Assembly: GCA_025642065.1 (NCBI GenBank)
Contig: JAODUP010000940.1
Coordinates: forward strand, 1-64,000
Direction: 5' to 3'
DNA length: 64,000 nt
DNA from: Paralvinella palmiformis
Lineage: Eukaryota > Annelida > Polychaeta > Terebellida > Alvinellidae
Made by a program: the position numbers and the translations under genes. Within the stretch, counting starts at the first letter, position 1, and each line of letters opens with the position of its first letter. Positions 47,735 to 56,909 of this stretch are shown one piece after another. The notes below the pieces were generated by a model, which was not told where the DNA came from, ran no database searches, and saw only the letters and a program-made list of their open reading frames with translations.

Positions 47735-48015
47735 CAATTTCCACGACGCATGCGCAGTCCACATCCTCTGTGGTTTGCGGGTCATGGAGCCATGTAGTAA
47801 CGTTGAACAAGAAATGTAATTAACTAATTGTATGTAAATTTACGTTTTGAGAAATTCACAGAACTAAATCGATCTACAAGTTCTTGTAGTAGTTTCATTT
47901 TTATTAAACATAATGTAGAATTAATTTTACTAATAGATAAGATTATTTGTGTGGCGAAAATTGATAGTTTATTTTTGGCTGAAAATAAATAATGAAGTTG
48001 GAAACTGTAATAGAC

Positions 48016-48092
<77 letters not shown>

Positions 48093-48215
48093 TATTGTTA
48101 TCTCCGTGATCTCACGATAGGTAAAAGAATGTTTTATCATATGGTTCAGGCAGCCCGATAAAACGCAACCCGCAAACGGAGGTTCGCTAGATGGCGCAGT
48201 CGTCGCGGAAATCCC
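47735..48215. mobile_element. TIR element (MITE) containing a TA microsatellite
   Basis: Left end ATTTCCACGACGCATGCGCA with TGTGGTTTGCGGGT; right end, read inversely, ATTTCCGCGACGACTGCGCC with CCGTTTGCGGGTTG. The imperfect inverse repeats run about 50 bp. A (TA)n array lies at 48018-48091. The right end carries the CTCF-like CGCTAGATGGCGCAG (48185-48199). Confidence 0.55.
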
Positions 48216-48303
48216 AACAGAATAAAGAACTTGTGTTAATGTAATTGACAAATCTTTGTCAGGTCTCGGATTAACTTCTACATATTGGTTATTGTTAGCC
48301 AGA

Positions 48304-48304
<1 letters not shown>

Positions 48305-48353
<49 letters not shown>
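48305..48353. repeat. (TA)n microsatellite
   Basis: About 24 TA units. Confidence 0.98.
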
Positions 48354-48576
48354 TGGACACTTTTAATACAAAATTCACAACTTACCTGGTTATCTGGGTT
48401 TGTGGGGGTGTCTGGGGGTTTTTGTGGGGGTGTCTGTGGAGGTATTTTTGTCTGGATTTGTGGGGTGTTTCATCTTGTGGTCATCCATCGGCCAAACGCC
48501 TAGATTGTCATCAATTAATACTTTTACACACACACACACACACACACGCACAAACGCGCACACGCACATTCACACG

Positions 48577-48777
48577 TAGATTTTGGGCTGAGTGAAAATT
48601 ATATATATATTAGTACATATATAACGCAACTATAACTAGAAATAAAACATATATATCAGTACATATAATATATATTGTGATAATAATTCTAATACCTCCG
48701 ACAATAACAGAAATAATAGTATTTTCACTCAGCCCAAAATAGCACGACTAGTTTCGGTTATAAGAAACCTTTATCAA
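48577..48777 (-). mobile_element. Element with hairpin motif GGTTTCTTATAACCGAAAC, copy 1
   Basis: On the minus strand: CACTTGATAAAGGTTTCTTA, TAACCGAAACTAGTCGTGCT, TTTTGGGCTGAGTGAAAATA, TTGTCGGAGGTATTAGAATT. It is the inverse of 51694-51846. A 4-bp stem (GGTT/AACC) then GAAAC recalls the hammerhead-derived motif common in Penelope-like elements. A further short inverse copy of GGGCTGAGTGAAAAT lies at 48583-48600. Confidence 0.6.
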
Positions 48778-48792
48778 GTGCATGTGTCTCTT

Positions 48793-48948
48793 GAGACTGG
48801 GGTATGATGTTAAGACTGGGGTATGATGTTAAGACTGTGGTATGATGTTAAGACTGGGGTATGATGTTAAGACTGTGGTATGATGTTAAGACTGGGGTAT
48901 GATGTTAAGACTGGGGTATGATGTTAAGACTGGGGTATGTTTAAATTA
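48793..48948. repeat. 19-bp minisatellite
   Basis: Eight units of TTAAGACTGGGGTATGATG. Confidence 0.97.
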
Positions 48949-49009
48949 GAGCAGCCCCAAAGTGAGAAATGCTGAAAGTTAAAAAATATGAAAATCTTAT
49001 ACAGTAACT

Positions 49010-49142
49010 TGGACAAGCTAAATGGGCCAAGCGGGGGAAAAGGTCAATGAGACCAACTGAAAGATGAAACATCCATCAAACATAACAATTTGGGGATTTG
49101 AACTGGGATGCCATATATGTGTAGCTCTCTATCAGTATGACA
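49010..49142 (-). mobile_element. tRNA-derived SINE, family A, diverged
   Basis: GCTAAATGGGCCAAGCG, CTGAAAGATGAAACATCCAT and GGGATTTGAACTGGG. Confidence 0.7.
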
Positions 49143-49439
49143 ATAGAAAATTCCTCCCATAGACGACTTAAGAAATTGCGCTTTTCAGCTTAGAGACAAC
49201 TATGACTGTAATATAATAACATCTGTTTGTTGTGTTGTGTAAACACAACAGCATGACATCGTTGTCTGTCTGTATTATCTCTTTCTCTACATCTGTCATT
49301 CACATCTGTAGGTTCGCGTGAGCTATTGAAGTCCCCACGGTCTACATCTGACTCAAATTAATTTCCCGCTAATGAAGTTGTCAACCCATATTTAAGCAGT
49401 GTATATGTGTGTGTGCGTGTGTGCGCGCGCGTGTATGTG

Positions 49440-49835
49440 AGCACTCACTTGTAGGCATGCTCATGAGCATATGTTGGCCCGCATATAGAACTAACTTGGC
49501 GAGTAAAATGTTACCCCGAGTTAGAACACCCACACAGGCCATAAATATGCAGCTGTCAGACAGTTGACGGGCAGCTGACAGACAGCTGTATGTCTGCCCT
49601 AATGTCACAATCCGACGTCGACCAAAAGTGACTTATTATGGGCAGACTTTGATCAATAATTTACAGAGAACAGAACCATATCCTGACAATGGCCATGTTA
49701 TAGGACAGAGCGAGCCTCCCACCCAGTCTCTGCTTGCCCTCGAAACACTAACGAGCCTGGCCGAGCCACAACAATCAGCTATCTTACAGCCCGTGAGCTT
49801 CTTTTTCAATTAAGGTGACATTCAGCTAGGCTAAC
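49440..49835. promoter_or_regulatory. Candidate regulatory island 4
   Basis: Complex block between microsatellites with CCATAAATATGCAG, three CAGCTG E-boxes (49550, 49572, 49583), CTTTGATCAATAATTTAC (TCF/LEF-type plus ATTA, 49647-49664) and TTTTTCAATTAAGG near its end. Confidence 0.35.
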
Positions 49836-49859
49836 AATTTATCTCACCCCCCCTCTCCC

Positions 49860-50340
49860 TCTGTGTGTGTGCGCGTGTCTCTCTGTGTGTGCGTGTATGC
49901 GTGTGTGTGTGTTGTCTGTCTGTCTATCTCCCATGTCTCTGCTCGCTCTTCGACGTTAGTTCAGTAGATTTATGTTCGTTAAAGTCGTGGGTGGTCGGTT
50001 GAGAGTTGTGCTGACAAAACCCAAGTTGACAACAAAAGTTTCTCTCCCTCACGAGACACCAAACTGACACCTATCTATCACCGACTATTGTCAACTCTCC
50101 AACAAACTGACACTTCTCTTAAATGAAAACCGATTAAAGTGTTCTATGGCTCGGCGTGTGTGTGTGTGTGTGTGTGTGTGTGGCGCGCGCGTGTGCGTGG
50201 CTGGAGGGTTACGGGTTGGTGTATACGGGGGAGGGGGGGGAGATTGAACCTGCTCTATAGTTATTGATGGTATTGTATCTATTGCTGAAACTCGATGACA
50301 TTGTGTGTGTGTGTGTATGTGTGTGTGTGTGTGTTTTGGT
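49860..50340. repeat. GT-rich microsatellite stretch
   Basis: Several GT/GC runs (49862-49913, 50156-50181, 50303-50334) with unremarkable sequence between them. Confidence 0.85.
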
Positions 50341-50559
50341 CGTTTATTGACCGACAAAAGGCTTTCGATACAATGACTTCTCTATCTATATACAGATCTA
50401 AATACAACTTTAGGTGACAATAAAAGTACAAAAGACAGGAAACTGACGTCAGTAACTTGAAATAATGTACTCACTTCTATATTAATTACGAATAAGTGGT
50501 AATAAAAGAACACACACACGAACACACGCCCGGGGACGCACATACAATAGTATGCACCC

Positions 50560-50637
<78 letters not shown>
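50560..50637. repeat. (AC)n microsatellite
   Basis: Interrupted AC run. Confidence 0.95.
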
Positions 50638-50674
50638 ATATGGTACATAAATAAATATATACAAATCTGCATAT

Positions 50675-50850
50675 TCCCGGTTCGAGTCCGACTCCTAGTT
50701 GTATTAGTGAGTTCCAGATGTGGCCAGTACCCATGATAAATAACTGAACTTGGCTCCACTTACAGTATACAATCAAAGGCTTAATCGCTTGGCAAAGACT
50801 AGTTTCTTGACTCACAACAACGCGGGTGGTTAACCATGTGTAATATATGG
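50675..50850 (+). mobile_element. tRNA-like SINE remnant, family B-related
   Basis: B-box CCGGTTCGAGTCCGACTCC, later TTTCTTGACTCACAACAACG and CGGGTGGTTAACCATGTG, matching the family B core. Confidence 0.5.
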
Positions 50851-50967
50851 AATTAGGGCCTTTCAGAATCCTATTTTGACAAGAGCTACACATTCTTAAT
50901 AGATCAAAAATTCAATATTAATAAATTATTTATGATGTTGATAGTATGTAGTAAAAATATTGGAATA

Positions 50968-51656
50968 ACTCACTCACTCACTCACTCACTCACTCACTCA
51001 CTCACTCACTCACTCACTCACCACCACCACCACCACCACCACCACCACCACCACCACCACCACCACCACCACCACCACCACTCACCACCACCACTCACAC
51101 CACCACCACCACACACCACCACCACCACCACCACTCAGTGCTCACTCACCACTCACTCACCACCACCACTCACTCACCACTCACCACCACCACCACCACC
51201 ACCACCACCACCACCACTCCACCACCACTCACCACCACCACCACCACCACTCACCACCACCACCACCACTCACCACCACCACTCACCACCACTCACCACC
51301 ACCACTCACCACCACCACCACCACCACCACCACCACATCACTCACTCACTCACTCACTCACTCACTCACTCACTCACTCACTCACTCACTCACTCACTCA
51401 CTCACTCACTCACTCACTCACCACCACCACCACCACCACCACCACCACCACCACCACTCACCACCACCACCACCACCACTCACCACTCACTCACCACTCA
51501 CCACTCACCACCACCACCACTCACCTACCACCACTCACCACCACCACCACCACCACTCACCACCACCCACCACCACCACCACCACCACCACCACCACTCA
51601 CCACCACCACCACCCTCACCACCACTCACTCACTCACTCACTCACTCACTCACTGA
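50968..51656. repeat. Compound (ACTC)n / (CCA)n array
   Basis: About 690 bp alternating between CACT tetranucleotide blocks (50968-51020, 51338-51420, 51620-51654) and CCA trinucleotide blocks. Purine/pyrimidine bias is low but strand bias is extreme (no G for hundreds of bases). His/Pro/Thr ORFs are artefacts. Confidence 0.97.
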
Positions 51657-51693
51657 TGCGTACACACACACACACACACACACGCGCGCGCGC

Positions 51694-51846
51694 ACTTGAT
51701 AAAGGTTTCTTATAACCGAAACTAGTCGTACTATTTTGGGCTGAGTGAAAATACTATTATTTCTGCTATTGTCGGAGGTATTAGAATTATTATCATAATA
51801 GATATTATATGTACTGATATATATGTTTTATTTCCAGTTATAGCTG
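51694..51846 (+). mobile_element. Element with hairpin motif GGTTTCTTATAACCGAAAC, copy 2
   Basis: Same sequence as the minus strand of 48577-48777, here in front of repeat copy B. The junction suggests that both belong to one larger element. Confidence 0.6.
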
Positions 51847-52272
51847 CTAAATACAACTATACATACATTAATCTAAAAATAAAATGTTCCATACCTCCAC
51901 ATATTGATAGATGTGTGCGTATACCTAAGCATGTGTCTGGTCTACTCATCAGCCTGTGGGAACCAGCTAATTCGCTTTTCGTACAAAAAGCGGAAGCAGG
52001 TAAAAACATACCATTTGATACCACAGCTCGCAACAAACACGTGCGTGTGGTTCAATGGTGACTTGCTACATACATATCATAAACTATTTTGACACCACAG
52101 TTTACATTCAACAGTAATTTTCTGTGGTCCAAAAGAAACCTGTATATGAAACATTTCGACACCTCAGATGTTGACCTCAGCTTTATTCTGGGTTCGAATA
52201 ACTGAATAAATCCTACCTACATGAACCATGTATCAATACACGTCCGACTGATCTGGCGTAGAAGTTATTGTG
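51847..52272 (+). repeat. Interspersed repeat, copy B (partner at 588-1075)
   Basis: Near-identical to copy A except for a 50-bp deletion after TTCGCTTTTCGTAC. Ends in a GT microsatellite. Confidence 0.85.
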
Positions 52273-52593
52273 TGTGTGTGGTGCACGCACGTGCGTGTAG
52301 GTTTCTGCTCTAAAGACACTAACAAGGCTATAACATTTTATTCGAAACTTAAATACGGGATGATATTAGTTATTAAGATATTTAAATATACCTAAACGAA
52401 TAAAAACTTAACACACATTATAACTTATTAACATAAGAAATAAATCATAATAAACAATTATTAATATTGATATAACTATGATAAATTATATTTAGTTAAT
52501 CACTAAATAATTAAATTTCGTGAATTAAAATCGGACTAAAAACAGATTAAAAATAAAATAATCAACGTTTTAGCAGATTATAAATTGTTTATT

Positions 52594-52599
<6 letters not shown>
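52273..52599. other. AT-rich intergenic stretch
   Basis: Nothing recognisable. Confidence 0.5.

Positions 52600-52641
<42 letters not shown>
52600..52641. repeat. (AT)n microsatellite
   Basis: About 21 units. Confidence 0.97.
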
Positions 52642-52644
<3 letters not shown>

Positions 52645-52710
52645 TGGTGCATTTAATATAATCTAAATATATATATTAATCTAGTATTTGTATATATGCG
52701 CGTGTGCTAT

Positions 52711-52733
52711 ATAATGGACTTTTCCAGTGATAA
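52711..52733 (+). repeat. 23-bp exact copy of the engrailed start-codon region
   Basis: ATA followed by ATGGACTTTTCCAGTGATAA is identical to 54839-54861, which spans the en initiation codon. Flanks differ at once on both sides. The copy is immediately followed by a (TA)n array at 52735-52794. Confidence 0.97.

Positions 52734-52734
<1 letters not shown>

Positions 52735-52794
<60 letters not shown>
52735..52794. repeat. (TA)n microsatellite
   Basis: About 30 units. Confidence 0.97.
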
Positions 52795-52798
<4 letters not shown>

Positions 52799-53099
52799 TT
52801 ATTTTCCAATATGAATGCGTATATTTGTGCGTGAACACATGAATATATACATCCACAGATGGATATCGAAATGTCTGATCACATGATCAATTTACATATA
52901 TGTTAATCAGATAAACCGCCATTTTAAGAACAAATTATCAACAAACAGAGTTCCAGAGTAAAAGACGACGCCATAAAGTATTACCCAGTTCCTTGTCTAG
53001 TACAATAATAAACAGTTTTAAGCCATTAATTATATAATTAATCTCTTACAATTAATTCTATCACCATCAACCGCCGACATACCATATTATATAGACTAT

Positions 53100-53320
53100 A
53101 TATTGACTTGATCTTATCAATCTGACATCAATTAGCCACTAAAGCGTAGCGTTCATTGGTCAGCTAATTACCGTAATATTAACTCCCTGAAGTCGATATA
53201 TATAATTTAGCGCTGATTTCCTGGCGCTCTCCTCTAATTAGCCGCTCACCGTGTGGCATACGGTAATTGTCTGGCTTTGATCCTAAAGCGCCGGAACTAC
53301 TCCAGAATTGTTTGATATAC
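53100..53320. promoter_or_regulatory. Candidate regulatory island 5, 1.6 kb upstream of en
   Basis: Dense homeodomain-type cores: CAATTAG (53129-53135), CTAATTAC (53164-53171), CTAATTAG (53234-53241), plus GGTAATTG and a TCF/LEF-type CTTTGATC (53275-53282). Engrailed itself binds TAATTA-type sites, so autoregulation is conceivable. Confidence 0.4.
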
Positions 53321-53324
53321 TCAG

Positions 53325-53830
53325 CAACTGTTTAATGTACTCGCAACAACTGTTTAATGTGCTGAGCAACTGTTTAATATACTCAACAGTTGCTTGATAT
53401 AATCAGTAACTGTGTTCCATAGTAAGTGTTTCATTTACTCAGTAACTGTTTGTTATATTTAGTAACTATTTGTTATAATCAGTAAATATTTCATATACTC
53501 AGTAACTGTTTGTTATACTCAGTAACTGTTTGTTATACTCAGTAACTGGCTGTTATACTCAGTAACTGTCTGTTATAGTCAGTAGCTGTCTGTTATATTC
53601 AGAAACTGTCTGTTATAGTCAGTAACTGTCTGTTATACTCAGTAGCTGTCTGTTATATTCAGAAACTGTCTGTTATAGTCAGTAACTGTCTGTTATACTC
53701 AGTAGCTGTCTGTTATATTCAGAAACTGTCTGTTATACTCAGTAACTGTCTGTTATACTGAGTAACTGGCTGTTATATTCAGAAACTGGTTGTTATAGTC
53801 AGTAACAGTCTGTTATACTCGGTAAGTATT
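53325..53830. repeat. 20-bp minisatellite
   Basis: About 24 units of CTGTTATACTCAGTAACTGT with graded degeneration from the right (uniform) to the left (diverged). Confidence 0.95.
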
Positions 53831-54689
53831 TCTTATATTTGTGAACTATTTGACGAACTGAGGAATTATTTGATGTATTCATATTTGATCTTGATATCAA
53901 TTTAATATGCGAACTTCTCATTGTATATAACAAATTAACATAAATGTGTGCAAATAAAAGTTACACGTGTGCGTGTACGTAAAAGTGCACGCGCGTGTGA
54001 AACCAACACAATTTTTAACTGCTAAATCATCACTCTACCTGTTTGCTATTGTCTATATAAGACATATTCTATTTATTCATCTCAATTTCCATAGCTGTCA
54101 ATCAATATTTATCCATTAAATAAATTAAATCCATTTTCTCCGAACATTTCTCCTTATCCAATTATCTTCTCACAACTAATTCGCTGGTCATCCGACCTGC
54201 TTCAGGCCTCGCCATCGACCTGTCAATCATTCTCTCATTCACGATTAAAGGGTGGAGCGAGGAGCGATATTCTGTTGTGATTGGCTAACGTTCGAGGACT
54301 ACCTACCCGCCTATTGGCTATGACCTGAATGGAGGCGTGACATAGCTCCGCCCAGTTAGCCGCCCTAGGTTGATGGGTGTGTTGTTTTATAAAGGAAGTT
54401 AGCGTCCAAAATAAACACATTTTAAACTTTGACTTCGTCGATGACGTGTCACAAACTGATCTGATGTTATATTGACCGCAAATGACGCCATCTTTGTTTG
54501 GCCGAATCACCAAAAGTTGGATCTGCTCTTCAGTCAGTGACGTAATATCTCGGATACCAAACATATAGATGTTATAGGATAGATAACATCTTTACAAAGG
54601 AAGATAACACGACAACGGCTTTGTAACCTATACAGCCGTTGGGTTGTCTTATAATTGAACAACTCTACATTACCTACAATCTTACAGAA
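53831..54689 (+). other. en 5' flank
   Basis: No ORF of note. GC content rises from about 54180. Contains TTTTATAAAGG at 54384-54394 as a possible alternative TATA element and Sp1-like CCGCCC/CTCCGCCC at 54345-54353. Confidence 0.35.
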
Positions 54690-54696
54690 TATAAAA
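54690..54696 (+). promoter_or_regulatory. Possible TATA box of en
   Basis: TATAAAA about 150 bp upstream of the initiation codon, in sequence turning GC-rich. A start site near 54720 would give a 5'UTR of roughly 120 bases. Confidence 0.35.
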
Positions 54697-54841
54697 AAGC
54701 GTACACGGTGGTACGGTTTGTACGCGTGTACAGCGTACATACATCTTAGAAGCGAACGCACTCATTATTATGTTTGGAATCATGCCAAAGTTCAGGTGAT
54801 CGCCAGAGATATTATTGGATACGGGAATATTATCAGAGATA

Positions 54842-55549
54842 ATGGACTTTTCCAGTGATAACGGTCGTTCTCCGGGAACATGTTCCCGGGTCTGTTCTCC
54901 AATGGCAGCCGCTGGACGAGCCGCTGACGAGTCACGTGGCCGCGCGAGGCCTCACGATCACTCGGCGCCGGTGACCAATTTCTGTATTGAGGAGATCCTG
55001 AAGCCAAGTTTTGGTAGAAGCGTCCCCGGAACGCGACGCAGTGCCTTTAGGCTGTGTTCCGTCAGTAATAGAGATGACACGTGTCAGACAGGTGTCATAC
55101 CGCGTCATCCGACACCGAGTCACCTGTCAGACCGGGTGACCGCTTTACAGACGAAGTGTTATGTCTATCCGGTATCCGGTAAGATCCCCGCTGCTGTGAC
55201 GTCACAGTCAACGAGTCCAAGTCCTACGGCAGCGAAGGACGGTCCGGACGAGAAGGTCACTCTGTCACCGGATGGATCGGAAGGTCACCAGAAGGACGTC
55301 GACGTCTTATGGCCTGCCTGGGTCTACTGTACTCGCTACTCGGATAGGCCTTCATCAGGTAGGAAGGCCAGAAGTACGTATATTCTAAATCTACACACAC
55401 ACACGAACACACACACACGCATGCACATACATTGTGACTTATTATACACAGCTAAAAAACACACATGTGGGTTCGTAATTTCATTATTGATTGATTAATT
55501 AATTATTGTTTAATTAATCCGTATTCACGCATCTGTCAATATATATGTG

Positions 55550-55648
<99 letters not shown>

Positions 55649-55684
55649 GAGAAAGATAGTTGCATCAGAGGTGATTATATATAT

Positions 55685-55725
<41 letters not shown>

Positions 55726-56861
55726 TTATATGGTCATGGTTCTTTGTTTAATACTGTCTAAATGCCTTGAGCCAACAGCAAAATTATTATTATTATAATA
55801 CTGTATTTATTTATTAATTAATTAATTATTATTATTATATAAACTCTTCTACATACAACACATAACTGTTTAGCGTATCGGAGCTGATCATAATGATCGC
55901 TCCCCGTTAGCTGGCCAACAAATTACCCATAATCCCTGGAGATGACTCAGCACAAAATTGTTTAGCGCCATCTGTGCTCCCCGTCGCCATAATGGCGAGT
56001 TATCTGGTGACAGCAGATCGTCTCTTGTCGGAGATAAGGCCTCCTGGCGACAAGTGTGATGTCGTTAGTCAGATTAATGGCAACAATTAGTGGATAATGT
56101 CCGCTAGAGGGCATTATGGCCAAAACAAACAACGTATTAACAGATTTCTGGCCAATGGAAAGCCGGCTAGAGCGGCAATATGATTTTTTAAATAACATAA
56201 ATATTATTGTATATTTCTATTAGTGGAAATTGTAATTAAAGACCTATCGGGACTTTTGGGAACTGCCATCTTAAGTTTCATAAAGGAGACGCTTTACGTG
56301 ATATCGTTCGGGCGATTTTTGTTTGTTTATTTGTTTATCTGTCTGCTTGTTTGTTTGTCTATTTGTTTGTTGAATAGCTCAGTATATAACTGACCTTAAT
56401 TTTAATATAAACTCATGATTTTGTTTTTCATATAAATAATATAAACACTCTTGACCTAATTATAATATTCACCCATAGGCGGTATAGGGAGAGTTTTAGA
56501 CTTGATCCAGAAGTGAAACTTTATAATCTATAATACAATACGTGAGACCCTTGTAATGATTTCCTATCATTCTTCAGGATCTCTGCCGATCACTTCTACC
56601 GATCGCCATTTTTGTACTCGGGCTATCCCAGGCTCCACCTATCGGAAGGAGCCTCCGTGGTCTAGTTGGTAGTGCGTTGGACCGCAGATCACTACCACTT
56701 TAGTTCGAACCTCGGGGTGGGCATATCTGAAGGGTGTTTCATCTATGATTTCGTTTCATTACCTTTGCAGGTCACTCGGTCCATTTATCCTATTATGTGA
56801 ACAAAAGTGGCCGTAAAACCACTCATCATTATCTGTCGGGCGTTGTTAAAGAGCTCCGATT

Positions 56862-56909
<48 letters not shown>

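Noticed and set aside
47101..48360. Tyr-Ile repeat ORFs
   Set aside because: Translations of TA microsatellites.
50932..51699. His/Pro/Thr-rich 255-codon ORF
   Set aside because: Translation of the ACTC/CCA array; no complex sequence within it.
54815..54841. Upstream start for en at 54815
   Set aside because: That codon is TTG; the first ATG in frame is 54842 with good context.
54902..54904. Downstream ATG (Met21) as en start
   Set aside because: Possible but less likely; 54842 is first in frame with A at -3 and G at +4, and the 23-bp duplicate does not affect this choice.
55359..55498. Read-through of en exon 1 into the intron
   Set aside because: A strong GTAGG donor splits Gly173 and the homeobox exon completes it in phase, as in other engrailed genes.
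56648..56720. tRNA gene
   Set aside because: A- and B-box-like words are present but the acceptor stem does not close and the SINE body follows; the same head recurs at many loci.
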